Below are positions 13,100-25,538 of a stretch of 64,000 nt of DNA, piece after piece. Both the position numbers and the translations under genes were made by a program. The notes below the pieces were generated by a model, which searched no databases, was not told where the DNA came from, and saw only the letters and a program-made list of their open reading frames with translations. This DNA is from Varroa destructor (lineage: Eukaryota; Arthropoda; Arachnida; Mesostigmata; Varroidae). The stretch is taken from assembly GCF_002443255.2 (NCBI RefSeq), contig NW_019211460.1:38566944-38630943 (forward strand), read 5' to 3'. Numbering within the stretch: the first letter of the stretch is position 1; each line of letters opens with the position of its first letter.

Positions 13100-16000
13100 G
13101 CAGGCAGCACCACCACAACGCATTTTTCGGGTTAGTTGCCTGCTTTATCTGCGTCTTTGATGACGGTGGTCCATCCGACGCACAATTTGCAGTTGCAACA
13201 CGCAAGCTGAGGCCATTTTCAAAGTGCTTTTTAGTCATTTTGGCCTGAATGGTACGTAAGGACAAAGTTATTTCGATAACTCGATACGATGTCACTTTAG
13301 ATCAGTCAATATAGCCTCGATAGACTTTAAGCTATGTGGAGCCTAATAGAAAATATGCATTACCTGGACATTACTGTTACATATTGAAAAGGTCAAGTGT
13401 CCTGCCGGAGAGATCTGTTCGAGAAACTCAGGAGGATTCTAAACTGTACGCGCTCTTCGACGAAAGTTACTTCGATGGCAAATGAAGAGGAAGTATTACT
13501 ATTATTATAAAGAAAGATTGTACCCTTCAGCGTTAACACACGTCCACGGAGCTAGTTTCCTGGCCCTCTCTGAGAATGACGAAGTTTTGATTTACTTTAG
13601 CTTCTCGAAAATTCGCCGTGAAATTTAGCAAAAGCAAGAGCACGGATGACATAATAACAAAATGAACATTGGCCAACGAAAAAGTTCGGTGACATCAATG
13701 GTAACGTCTGCGAATCGTATCTCGCTGATGGGTTAGTTGGCCGCCTGTTGTTGATGACACTGGGGCTGAGTATAGTGGCGCGCGTTGCCAAGTGTGTGTA
13801 GCAGTTTGTCTACCGCCCTATGAAATTTGAGGGTGAGTGTGCTAACGGCCAGTGGGCCTATGGCCAAGGAAGGCTACAGCAGCTCAATCGCTGTTCTGCC
13901 CAAGCAGGCCGTGCGAAAGATTGACCATCAGTCGTTTGTAGTGCGTGATTTTGTGAGGATACCGTTACTTTTTCCCGTCTTCGTTCTAACTCGCAGGGAT
14001 GTTGCTTAAAGTGAGATCACATCGAAATGGTATGTATGATAACTCGAATTGCTACTAGAGTAAAGAAGAGAACAGATAAATATGTACATAAAGGATCAGG
14101 CCGCAATAATTACACCTTAAGGCCTAATGGAAATGCTATAGAATAACTGCGACATAGGATAAAGGAAAAACTTCTTTAGAACTTAGCGTCGTGAATTTAG
14201 GCGCCACCGCTGGTTATGTTAAATGTTACCTTCACCACCATTACCTGCGTGGGCAACGATTCGTTATGGCGGACCCATGTCGTGATTGCATGGACGTCTA
14301 AAGTATAACTAATGGAAATTAAAGGCTATAGCATTAATTAAGTTCTATTCTATGATACAGTCACAAGGAGTCCTATAAAATATTTTTTTTTACGACCAGA
14401 AATTTACTCGTACAGGAAGCTGTTTTGTGTGTCGATACACAACAACGTCGATAACACTTCATGTCTATTGAAGTCGAAGAGATAATCCCGAGTGCTACTG
14501 GCAGACGACACATGGATTGTACTTAAATTGCCCTCAGCCTTATTTACCATTAGCTAAAATCGGTCATCAAAAACGTCAGCGTGACATTCGTTTGATAATT
14601 CAGCAGCGTGGGATCTCCCGCTATCTCGGAGACATCTTAACAAAAACGTTTGTTTTTTTAATCTAATCTTGCAATAATGATCTATTCGTCACGACAAATA
14701 AATCCATGACTATTGGATCTGCTGGCGTCAAAAACGTGTGTGATATTTTCAAAATAAACGAAGTCTTTCCGAAGTCAATCAAGAAGCATAAGCTGACCAC
14801 CCATGCAGACATATTCCAAAAATAATAAAAAGGAACATCCATGAAAACCTGTACACGCAAACACGCACCTTTGTGTAGTGGCATATAGCATATACGCTAT
14901 GTCACATATCGCCTGTGTACTAGAAGACTTTCTAGTTTAGTCTAGAAGTCGATGATTGTTTGCCTGTAGGCCGTCGTATCGCTCTTTGGATATGATCTTC
15001 GTCGCGCACCTACACCATTGCCTATTAGAGGTAAGAGTGATACGATTAAGCAGCTGGTGCTACAGCCGTCGGCTGTTGTCTGTTGTAGTTACTGCCGCCT
15101 GTGCTACAGTGATGGATGCTGGCGTTAGGGTAACTAATTTATTGAGTCGTGTTATTTAGGCGGTGAGCTTCTCGGGCCATGTTCTGTTGTCCGCCTCTGG
15201 CACTCTACCTCTCTTCCTGTGTCCTGTCCCGCTTTGCCCCGTAGTGGCTGGTACATATACGCAGTGTGGGCCTGCCTAAATCCGGCTACCCAGCCACCAG
15301 GTACTGCTTGGTGACATTGCGGCACATGCCCATGGCGGCCCTGCACGCAACGGTTGATCAGAGCAGTACTGCACGCCGCGCTTTGCACACTCATGCATAA
15401 AACATGTGTCAACTCATTGAAATACGAAACGATAATGATAAGACCAACAGATCCGGCAGCTGTCGATAATTCCATTGATCGACAACACCTGCGCTCCGTA
15501 ACAATCACAAGTTAAATTAACATTTCCTTACAACGGCATTCTCTAAGCGCATGAAATATTCCCATAACCGTACATCTGCTAATGAGTTTTACTGATAATT
15601 GGGTAACTTTGCCCACCAGAGTTGCCTTAAACAAGGAGAGATCAAGTTCACTACGATAAGTTCACTACTGAATTAAACTGAAGTGTTAAAAAAGAAAACT
15701 TGACGCCTCTGTTCCCTTAGCCCACTTCCTTGTTAGATCTATCTTCTGTATTCTAGAAGGCCAGGAAATTTAAAAAAAAAAACCACATCTTAAATGCTTT
15801 GAGATAGTTGCAATAATTAAAGAAACGTTTGAAGATTATTTCGTGCATTGAACTCTGAAGGGAAAAACCAAGACTTGGACAGTTAAAATAGGTGCATTTG
15901 TTACAGAGCTGAATTTTCGGTACTTTGTCCCGTTATTATTTGACTCTGCATGTTTGGCACATTTGACAGGGTCTTTTACTTAAAGAAAACAGAAGATCGA

Positions 16001-18340
16001 AGACTATCCATAGACTAAATGAAATCCATCAGGCAGTGGAACGAAGTTCCTTACCGCTATCATTGTTGCCCATGGCGAACCGAGAAAAATTATTTACTAT
16101 GCAGTTTGCTTAAAACTATACCGTTGGCGTGATTTTTCTTGCCTAATTATAAGTAATTCTTGTTTGACCCATTCTTAGAGTAACGAGAGTCCAGCTAACG
16201 TGCGCGCACATATGTCTAAACATTTGACGTTAATATGTGATAATGTAAATCTCTGTTTAATACATAAACTACGTTAATAAATAACTACCTTGCTGAAAGT
16301 TTATCGTTACAAGGTGACAATGCAAAATGTACAGACCGCTATTAGAAAAAATTGGCTTTCTGTAACGCCAATAACCAATGGTACAATCAGCCCTGGTCTG
16401 GATGGTTCAGAGACACTTCTGAAACGTTTGCCAAATGCGTTTTACCATTGCAACCTTTATGACAATGCCGTATGCTATCACGAATGACCATGCGGAAGCT
16501 TTAAGCAATCAATTTTTAACTTACGCACTTGTCCTAACGGTCCCGATCCAGACAGGCACGTACACGATGAGGTAGGCGACGTGAATAGGAGTCGGCTGTT
16601 GCGGTTCGGATAACTACAATACCGGAAACAATATCACATATCGGTAGGATTACACAATTCTCATCGCGTTGTCTAGTATAAACAGAGCCGCTTAACCAAA
16701 GCTGTGTTATCGGTCGCCGTAGGGTCGGTCGCTCGCATAGAGATGAGGGGAGACGATAAAAATTGTAGTAAGCGGCCACTGGACATTGACAGAGAAACTA
16801 TAACTAAATCTATTGCATATGCTTACATGTAAATACGTTCTCTCAATAGGCGAACATTATCCTGCCGGTCGAGGCATCTAGACAGCTACTCGGACTCGGG
16901 TAAGGCCGAAGGATATCTTTAGATTTTTATCACTATCTAGTAGAAAACACCGAACGATATCGAACTAATGACGATGGTCTACTTATTGCTGGTCGGAACT
17001 CGTCTATTTGCTCACATAGAATAGCTCGCGTTATCAGGTGATTACAGACACTACTGCAATGGAAAGCTTGGCCCATTGCTTCTGCTACTGCCGCTGCTGT
17101 CTATTTAAAACGCTAGTTCTATCATGTGGAACACACGTATACGTACAATAGGTCAGTATGGTGGCTAAGCATGAAGAATACTTTGCAGTCCCAATCTGGC
17201 GATAAAGCGGATATAGTGTTTCTTGAAGACGTTGAACCACCACTGATCGAGCTCAGTAGGTTTGAATGAGACCCATTTAGGTAGTAGTTGAAGGCCTTTA
17301 AGGCTTCGTTGCAACATTATCCATAGCTACAGGAATCACCTAGGGATAAATTGCGGTAATGAGAAATGTGACCTCCGAAAGCTGACAGATTCCTAGGAAA
17401 ATAATTCATTGAAAAGATCCATCATCAGAGAGTATGAATGCAAGCAACCTTCACTATGCATATTTGCCAATACGTACATACATCGTTATCTGATTTTAGT
17501 ATCTCTCTGAAGATCGTTAACACCTAGTTACCTTATCAACCTCTTGGAACTATCAGGCAATTTCACTCATTCATTGTGTGCAAACCGCTTGACTCAGTAC
17601 CAAGATGCTGTGATTGTGATGATGTGTGACGCTATTGGCCTGAAGCGTTGGTATCGAGTCAACTGAGTGGTCGAAGGAAGCCCGCACATATTTGGTTCCG
17701 GAATGAAATGAATCTCACCAGTATACCATTGTGATAATCATCATGAGGCGCCTTTACGGCATCGTAAAGTATGTTTAAAACACAAAACACTTATTGTTTT
17801 AGCCGAAGTACATGAAGCACATTGGTGAACCTCGCTAATGGGTGCCGGTCGCTACCTTTCACAGTAGTCATCTCTGTTTACGAAGTACAACGATCGCTGA
17901 GGTAATCTGAGTCTTTTTTGTCCTCATGCGTGTGCGCGTACATTTGTTGCCTGTGATAAGATTAATATGAATTACATCCGCAATCGCTTGCGGTTTTTCG
18001 TCGACTAGCTAGAAGCGCATAGCTTTAATTTTAAGTTGTGAAGACCTCAACGAAAGTCGACGTCAGATGAGTAAGCCGGAGGAGAGTTTTGATGGCGTCC
18101 CTGTACATTTTAATATAAGAAGATTAACTATAAATGGTACATTAATAGTACAGATGTATGTACTATGTATCCTTTACGTGCGTGTTTTAGTTAGGACGCA
18201 TATCGAACAGCTGTCATAACTCACCCAGGGCTACTTGTTCTGGTACGTATTCGTGAATTTGACCCAGCCAGCAGATAGGCCTTTAACCACTAGTTTTTCT
18301 TTTCATCTTTGATACTGGCGCTGCACTGACTGTTTCGTCT
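13100..18340. other. Intergenic DNA, no identified gene
   Basis: AT-rich sequence with scattered short frames. I find no domain, RNA gene or transposon motif. The longest frame, on the minus strand at 15152-15508, has no recognisable features. Confidence 0.5.
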
Positions 18341-18342
18341 AG

Positions 18343-18432
18343 TTTCCGAGTGGCGAGGTCCATTTGTTCAAGCCCGATGACTGGACTTATCCGCTTGAGC
18401 CCAAGCGGAAACGCTTCCCATGTGCCCTTGGG
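18343..18432 (+). other. Candidate orphan coding exon (30 codons)
   Basis: A 90-bp phase-0 segment bounded by an acceptor-like pyrimidine tract ending TCTAG before 18343 and a GTAAAA donor at 18433. The frame encodes a protein-like stretch containing FKPDDWTYPLEPKRKRFPC, with a basic PKRKR cluster resembling a nuclear localisation signal. It contains no ATG. I do not recognise the protein, and I could not find flanking exons. It could be one exon of an unannotated plus-strand gene, or chance. Confidence 0.3.
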
Positions 18433-18449
18433 GTAAAATATACTGTAGT

Positions 18450-20065
18450 TTTAGGCGACCACATTTCTGGTAGTGCTGGTACACGAAAAGGTACTGAATG
18501 CACACAAGTCCACTGTTATTGGACGACAAAAGTATTGCCCTAAGCTATTGAATGCTTCAATTTTAGATAGGTACAACTAGTTTCTACTCATTTAGTCGAG
18601 TTGAGCTTTTAAGTGCCTAAGCAGATCAGGCGATTTTCAGGTAACTAACACTGACAAGCATTGATTTTACAATAAAAAACTTCCTGCTGCAAAACATACA
18701 CAATCGCACCTTCACAGCTTTACAGAAAATCCACGAATAAAGGAACCAATGACTCCGGTTAATATGCAATCTAATCAGAATAGATCTGAAGGTTGATATA
18801 TTTTAAAGCTTTTCTGATAATTTGGCTGTCAATGCAGTCTAACCCCTACGAAATCGCACTATCAACCCAATTTGCATTTTAGATATAAAAGAAAAAAAAA
18901 ATCAACATCTAGAGTTTGCATCTGCTACTTGTCTGAAAGCGCTAGCCTATTTAGCTTTCCTTGGAACGTTTCATGCATTTAGTTGGCAACGGCATATGGT
19001 AGCTAAGGTTAAGGTTCGGTAAAAGTACCGAAGGTTCTGTTCTTACAAACTGCAGCAATGACATCAGTAACAACGACGCGCGATCCTGCCGAAGCCACTT
19101 CTATACGAAGGTGTCATAAAAAAAAAAAAAAAGAAACCGAACCATAGTCATGTTGTACAATGGACAAAAACAGCGTTGCGAGCTTTTCACATGTGAACTC
19201 AACGAGAATCCTGAGACATTGTCAAAGACGACGATTTGGTCGCGGTTGTAAACGAACACTGCACGCAGATAGAGGAACAAGTCTGACTACCGACTTATGT
19301 GTAGCGGTTGAGCAACGACGCTACCGTCAAGAAACAGACTGCACGTTGCCCGGCGGGCAACTTTCGTCGTACGCTTACAATTACTAAATATGCAGTACAG
19401 ATATACAACGTCAGCTAATCCTGCTGCTGTGTAGGTGGGAGACCCGATTGATATATATATATAGGTTCATTAGTTTCAATCGCGTCGCGGCCCGATGCGA
19501 GGAAATTTAATGCTGTATATACATATAACCGCTGGTACTGACTACACTGTTGACCGTCATTGGTCGATCTGTACCCAGACTTTATACTGTAATATCTACT
19601 GGCCCAAGCTAATAATGCTCCTATTTTATGCGTTTGAGAGAGTTAAAAACTAAAGGCGTCTTCATTCACAACCTATGGAACTATCATATAGAAGTCTCCC
19701 TACTTGTCAACACCCGCGATATAAGTTCTACGAAGCTATTTCAAGGAGACAAGAGCTACTGCCAGCAAGTAATAATCAACATAAAAATGAAAGATAGTTT
19801 TATTGATTCTTTACACGTAATCTTCTTTATGAACATGTACTTATTCATGCACAGGTCCTATTGATCCCTATGTGTTTGCGTTAAGACCGGTATGCTTATA
19901 CAGATATAAGTACACAGACAAACTGAAATCTCGCGCCCCGCTTTGTGCAAGTTAGCTAGGTAACATATGGAATTAAGTTCGAGCATTGCTGATATCCTGC
20001 AGGTGCATTTCTTTGTTGCTGAAAATCTGCTTTCTGTCCGGTCGTCTGTGGCCGCTGTTTGCCGT
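18450..20065. other. Intergenic DNA
   Basis: AT-rich; includes a 14-base A run near 19,118 and short TA repeats near 19,450. On the minus strand an AATAAA (plus-strand TTTATT at 19800-19805) could be the polyadenylation signal of the small secreted-protein gene at 20070-20327. Confidence 0.4.
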
Positions 20066-20069
20066 TCAA

Positions 20070-20327
20070 CTAACGTGTGTAAAGAGGAATGGGTAGATTG
20101 CGCGCATACGGATACATGTTATGGTAAAGTGCAGTATATGCGTACGGCAACACAGGTAAAGTGGGTCCACCATAAGTCGCAGGCTGTACTGCTGGCACCG
20201 CTCCGTATACAGGCGCTGGCGCCACGTACGGTCGAGCTGTAAGCACGTGGCTGTTGGTGGCTGACAGAATCGAGAGTAAAGTCAGGGCCACGGCGAGTAG
20301 GAAGTCCGAGAACCTCACAAAGCTCAT
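20070..20327 (-). CDS. Small secreted cuticle-like protein
   Basis: An 85-residue single-exon reading frame. Residues 1 to about 26 form a typical signal peptide: a short polar start with Arg5, then a hydrophobic core LLAVALTLLSILSA. The mature part is rich in Ala, Pro, Tyr and Val, with AP-V-YG style repeats (PYVAPAPVYGAVPAVQP) and a Tyr-rich tail. This composition is typical of arthropod cuticular or related extracellular structural peptides; there is no chitin-binding R&R consensus. The start is the first in-frame ATG, at 20325-20327. A TATA box lies about 165 bp upstream on the same strand, giving a plausible leader of about 140 nt. Secretion into cuticle or another extracellular matrix is inferred from composition. 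It could also be another kind of secreted low-complexity peptide. An upstream non-coding exon cannot be excluded. Confidence 0.6.
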   Translation of the reverse strand: MSFVRFSDFLLAVALTLLSILSATNSHVLTARPYVAPAPVYGAVPAVQPATYGGPTLPVLPYAYTALYHNMYPYARNLPIPLYTR

Positions 20328-20489
20328 GTCTGATTTGCCTAAGTGTGAAGGCCTGAGGGACGAGAGAGCAGTTACTGATCGTGCTGATGGCTTTGAAGAA
20401 CCACACGGAGCAATATTTGTCAATAGTTACTACATAAGCTGCGATTTTCCTCTACCGATCAGACGGTGCAAATGAAGACTGCGTAAATG

Positions 20490-20497
20490 TTTATATA
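20490..20497 (-). promoter_or_regulatory. TATA box of the small secreted-protein gene
   Basis: On the minus strand the sequence reads TATATAAA, in the orientation of the 85-residue secreted-protein frame. A transcription start about 30 bp downstream would fall near 20466, in a suitable position for the ATG at 20327. The Inr element is not a clear match to the arthropod TCAGT consensus. Confidence 0.5.
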
Positions 20498-20499
20498 GT

Positions 20500-21750
20500 A
20501 TACAATGGAAACGCTGACGCGTGCCCGAGGGGAAGGCGGAGGAATGATTTCGCGGGTTCGCTTGAGCAGTTTGCACGTAACAGTGGCACAAGCTGTATTA
20601 AATCGACGAAGGTTCCCTTCAGCGTTTCAACGCCAGTCGGGTCAGTGATGCATGCCCAATCCAAGGAGAGCTGTGTGTTTAGCCCCAGAGCTACATTATT
20701 ATGATGTAAGATACATATTTATTGAGCATTAAACTAAAGGATCAATTTCTCTACGCATGCGCAGTAATTGGCCCTTATGCCACCTTATTTATCAATCCCC
20801 GTTTCAGTTTTATCAATTTAACCAGAACCCCGTACTACAGCATCGTTTCAGAAGGGTAAAATCTGCGTTTCTTAGACACGTATGAGTAACTAGGTTATAT
20901 AACTGTGCTCAGGTCAAGACAGAGCTATACATTCAATGATACTTGATCAACAGTTTGAACAGAGTCCAAGATAAAGATAGCTTACACACTTCGTACTGTT
21001 ATTTTTCCCGACATGGTGGCGATGGCTCGTTAGTTTCGTTGTTACTTCCGATATAAACTATTTATATCATTGATGGTCTCGCTGAACGCAAACAGCCCCC
21101 TGGAGGCAGTTTTTCTGTCGTACACACGCTGAGAGATAGCAGGCCGTTGATAATGATTGTAAGTGGTCGATTGTTCGCTGGCCAGCTGTCAATGTATATG
21201 ATTTCATCCGAAGTAGCTATAGCAGTAAAATAAAACGTGTAGCATAGTAGATATGGGCGTTTTTCGAAATAGGGTCATAAGCATTGTTGTGACGCTGATT
21301 TAATGAGCTGATCGAATCTGTTGCTTTCAAATGGGTCAAATACAGTACAGTACAATGTTAACATTTGGCCCGATAAAATCCTTCCTCAAGTTGCAAGATC
21401 GTGAAATTTTAACTTAGGCCATTATACGTACGTGTCTCGTATTGTTACACCTCTGTTTAGTAAGTTGTTTGTGCATTTGCTATATTTACTTGCGCATTGT
21501 CTTTGTCAAGTAGTCTACGATAATATTCAGAGTTATGCCATCTCTATAACAGTGTATCAGCAGAAACCGGACGGTGCCTGACGAGCATGAGCAACAACAC
21601 TAGCTATATATATGGAATCATTATTCGATTGATAATGACAGATGGTCGATCCCTAAATGACTTCAAGTTACGTATCCTAGGAAGTTGAGATTTTACAATC
21701 GTTAGAATGCCTTTATTATTTATTCAAGCTCAAAACATATAACACTTCAC
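20500..21750. other. Intergenic DNA between the secreted-protein gene and the mariner fossil
   Basis: No open frame of note and no recognised element. Possible 5' upstream region of the minus-strand secreted-protein gene. Confidence 0.45.
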
Positions 21751-21756
21751 TCAAAA

Positions 21757-22640
21757 GTGAGCGAAACTTGCGCGAAGATTTACTATAGTTTACAATTTCG
21801 TTACGGTAAATGGGCATATGGTGGCCAGGCCCAACAAGAAAAAATGGCTCTGTTTATCGTGAAGGCGTATTGTAGGAAAAAAAAACGCACAAAGCACAAA
21901 GCACAAAGCTCTTCTCGCCTTCATCCTGGAAGTTTCGATGTGGAAGACGCTCTTCGTAATGGTCGACAGATTACAGAAAAAAGCTGAGCAGGACCGACAC
22001 ACATGAGTAGCCATGATATCATCAACGAATTGAGCATGTACCACAAAAGAGCTTTAAAAAGTTTGAAAACCACAAGGACGCAACGAAATCGAGCTATTTC
22101 TAAAGCGCTTGATTACGGATAATAAAAGAAAGTCGATAATATATATATATATATATATATATAAAATAATGATAAAAAGATCCTAATAAACGTGTGCTCT
22201 TTGAATCTGTGGTAAAGTCAAGACTGATGCTAGAGAAGGCCAGCGATGTTTGGTGAGATTGGAAAAGAATCATGCGTTACGAGTTGCTTCCGCTTGCCAA
22301 AACGATTGATTCGAATTTCAACAACTAACAAAGTTACAGTAAGTTAAGCCAATGGAAAAATCTGCCGCAACTCGCGAACAAAAACGCTGTCCCCTTCCTT
22401 AAGTTACGAGCTTAAGCTAGCAGACAAAAATAACTTGGATGGGAAGTTTTAATGTATCCATCGTATAGCTAGCATCTTACTATTTTAATCAGACCATTAG
22501 TTTCAATAGGAGACGCAAAAGTCATTTGGGAACTGCTTTGCTCAGTAAGCACAGAACAAAAATGGCTGAATGTCATCGATCAAGATGGCGCATACTTAGT
22601 AAGATGGTGCATAGCTCAGTTATATAAAATTAGAACGTAC
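21757..22640 (+). mobile_element. Decayed mariner-family transposon
   Basis: A mariner transposase can be followed from its N-terminal to its C-terminal end across several frames. Landmarks in order are SFDVEDALRNGRQITE (21931 onwards; the end of the HTH region, GRP-like motif), EQDRH (21986-22000), SSHDIINEL just after it in another frame, LFLKRLITDN (22094-22123; the first catalytic Asp block, normally ITGDE), DWKRIM then YELLP (22278-22292), LPQLANKNAVPF, LGWEVL (22434-22451) and the C-terminal KWLNVIDQDGAYLV (22560-22601). Disabling changes include a TGA in place of a conserved Trp at 22254-22256, a TAG at 22470-22472, several frameshifts, and loss of the second and third catalytic Asp blocks. 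An (AT)n repeat sits inside. I could not define terminal inverted repeats or the TA target site. The element is certainly inactive. Confidence 0.85.
22139..22162. repeat. (AT)12 microsatellite inside the mariner fossil
   Basis: A pure AT dinucleotide run. It begins exactly where the transposase would read the IIY-YNN segment after the first catalytic block, so it grew within the dead element. Confidence 0.9.
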
Positions 22641-22649
22641 ACGATTTTT

Positions 22650-24420
22650 TTGAACTTTGTTGACTTTATTTCGATACCCCATTATGTAAGGAGGTGTTGC
22701 ATACGCTACCGTCCACGCCTTCGTTGATTTCACTAGTATTTGATGTCATCATACACCTCGTTAGGTCGTATCCATACATATCTCATGCGCAGACACATGC
22801 GTAGTCATACTCAGCTATTATTGGCGACACATTCAGTTCCGCTACGTTGACGACCACTGCCGCTAATGCCGTCGGCCAACCTATGCCACTAGATGCAACA
22901 TCTTTGAACAACGAAATCGATATATATATAATATGCGGTAACCCTACCGGATGGTACGTGAATATATACGCGCCCACCGAGAACCCTTGCTTACGCCATT
23001 GTAACACGCTGTTATTGACGCAACCATTACCGCCTTTACGCCTACTACGATGTCGACTGCTACTAGTGGAGTGCCTTTTCCCGGTGTCCTTGCCTCATGG
23101 TGCCGAATTCCTCTTGCCGTCAGCCATATTTTTGCTTTGCTCAGTCAGGAGCCTGATTGCCCTCAGGCCATGATTGTCGGCTCGCTTCGCCGGCGGAGCT
23201 ACTATCCACGTAAACCTTTCGCAAGCAGGTTGCGAACACTTAGGGCTCCGACTGCTGGCGATCGATTAGGACAGGAGACGGTTACATACACTCTCAACAA
23301 CAACAAATCAGCCTGCTTATGAATTACTATGAATAACCAAGCCAACAATTAGCAGCAGTAGCATCACAACGACTACTGCTTGTTCGGGCGCGATCGTTGT
23401 AATAACTGGCACAAGCACTCCAGCTCAAATGAAATCGGGATCCGCTTGAGTGATTTCTGCCGAAGTTGCTGCTGGCAGATCGATGCAAGGCTATGGCGTC
23501 ATCTGTCATCAAAGGGCGGTGTCCACCGTCAAAGTGTCGTCCCTGTTTGTAGCCCTTGTCCCCACTAGCGGTATAGCGAAGCCCGCGTAAAAATGTGTCG
23601 TTGATGGCATCATTCGACGTTCATAGTACAACTACTTTTACTGGCAACTAGCTAAGTTGAGTTCGCTGGCAGTGGTTCTCCAGCCGGTTAATTGGTTAGA
23701 TGTCCTGCTCGGCCTGACTGATACGTCGATTCTGTTCAACTGCTTTGGCCAAAAACGTGCCCTATTCATATGTAGCTGCCTTGCCTTCCTTCTTTTTCGC
23801 TGACTCTAAGCTTACAGCCGGAAATAGTTCACTATTGGTGCGTCGGAATGCGTGCTTCTCTTATGAATTATCGTGTGTCGACTACCTGGGGGCAAAGGCT
23901 GATCAGATATTAGTCATAGATATAACAGCAAACAAAAGAGCTCTTGATTTAGATTATGCCGTTCGCCTGCGAGCCTGTAGGTGTGTATCTCCCAGCCCTG
24001 CGATCAGATTGTCACATCATCTATTTTGAAACTAACTTCTAGAGCTTTGCGATTGGAAAAAAGTATTTTGTTAAGGACGACAGCAGCGGCCATACAGGAT
24101 CGTCGTTCTGTCAACAGGATGTATATGCGCATGGCATCGACTCCCCATCTTTTCAATTCCCGTCTTCATTGTCGTTCTACACACACTACAGCGCAGCCTC
24201 TATCCTCTTAAATCCTCATAAAAAACGTCATAAATTTTTTCTCTCGAAAATTTGGCTCAATTCTGAAAATCGGATCGCACGAGCTTCGCCTGCAGACACT
24301 GACGCCCAACTCCGCACACGGCACATTTGTCGGTATTACGTATATAGAAATATTATGCATATAACACGGCTACTCATACATCATATAGGGATCGACTACG
24401 CAATGTAGACAAACAGCTAA
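22650..24420. other. Intergenic DNA, no identified gene
   Basis: Several overlapping frames of 60-108 codons exist (for example 22847-23173 and 23050-23322), but none shows a domain or splice context. From about 22.8 to 24.3 kb the base composition is more balanced than in the flanks. Confidence 0.45.
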
Positions 24421-24439
24421 GTGGCGCTGCCTACTTTGG

Positions 24440-24800
24440 TTACTTCTGAGGAACGAAGGGCTGCCCGGAAAGGCTGGAGCGAGACGGTGACGTTTTTGTG
24501 ACGTCACATTTCGGGTTGCGCGTCAGTGCCACTGCTGCGATGGTGACGGTGCTGGACGGCAAAAAAGGAAGCAGCAGCAGCAGCAGCACGAATTTCCAGG
24601 CAAGGTGCAGCCGGACGAGCGCGCGGCAAGCGCCGCAGCGGTTGCGCTGTCTGGGCAGGAAGTCTTGCGCGTTACCGCAACGGTTTCATAAGGTCTGCGG
24701 GCGGTCTGTCAGAGTCTGGATATGGGCACACACAGCCAGTACGCAGTTGCCGTTGCCGCCCTTCACACGGGCAACAATAAACAGAACGCCCAAACAAACC
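24440..24800. promoter_or_regulatory. GC-rich island with CRE sites
   Basis: Contains a perfect CRE palindrome TGACGTCA at 24499-24506, 11 bp after a TGACGTTT half-site at 24488-24495, followed by GC-rich sequence and an (AGC)n run near 24571-24588. No TATA box is evident. The resemblance to the islands at 12.7, 35.6 and 40.4 kb suggests a regulatory role, possibly for Hr38 (inference). Confidence 0.4.
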
Positions 24801-25272
24801 TAAATCGGGATCCAGGTGGAACAGCTCCCAAGAATAGCGGTGTGCACGTATTAGAAATCTATCTTTCTCGTGCTGTTGCAGCAGTAACATCGATTCGAAG
24901 AATCTGGTGAACTTTAGCAAATGGAGAAACAACGGTCTACTTTTTCTAGACACCTTTGTATTACCACGATTACTATTCCCACCACGACCACGATCGACTG
25001 ATACAAGAGTCCCGCTGAGTCATGGGGGGAAAAGGGTAAGGAAGGCGACATGGAGCAGTTGGCCCCTGCCACGCAGACGCCGTATAAAGGCGTCAATGGC
25101 TACAACTACACCTAGATGCGCTAGCTCGTAAGAAGAGCTTAAGTAATGGTTAGTTAGAGAAGGTAGACTTGTAAGACACTTAACGTTACGGAAATATGGG
25201 CCGCCACGAACGTCAGCAAATCAGAACGAATCGATGTCTGTGTGAGCTGGAAGATGCAAAACAGAATCTTAC

Positions 25273-25384
25273 CTGTCAGACGGGTCAACACCGTCAATAT
25301 ATTGATGTAGAGAAATGTTATCGTACCTATTATCGTTAGAACCAGCCGCTTGTTACGATAATATTTCTTTAAATTCACATTATT
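25273..25384 (-). other. Possible transmembrane exon with strong donor
   Basis: A minus-strand frame encodes a basic stretch followed by a hydrophobic segment (KRLVLTIIGTITFLYINIL), like the N-terminal anchor of a type II membrane protein. It ends at a strong donor, ACAG|GTAAGA, at 25273/25272. There is no in-frame ATG, and I found no convincing partner exon. It may be an internal exon or chance. Confidence 0.2.
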
Positions 25385-25420
25385 TCAATGTGTCCATTCC
25401 ACAAATCTAGGTTTTTGCAG

Positions 25421-25538
25421 GAATTAAAGAGTGCTATAGAAGTACTAAAGAGTGGACCCTATTGCTGTTATTATTCGAAGCTGACCCAATTCCAACAGAA
25501 GTCGAAGCTGGTTTTGGCATACGATTTTCGAAAGGAAG
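25421..25538 (+). other. Possible orphan exon
   Basis: Follows a good acceptor (GGTTTTTGCAG ending at 25420). It is open for about 39 codons with protein-like content (starts ELKSAIEVLKSG) and ends at a weak GTAGAT donor. No homology is recognised. Coding status is uncertain. Confidence 0.2.
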
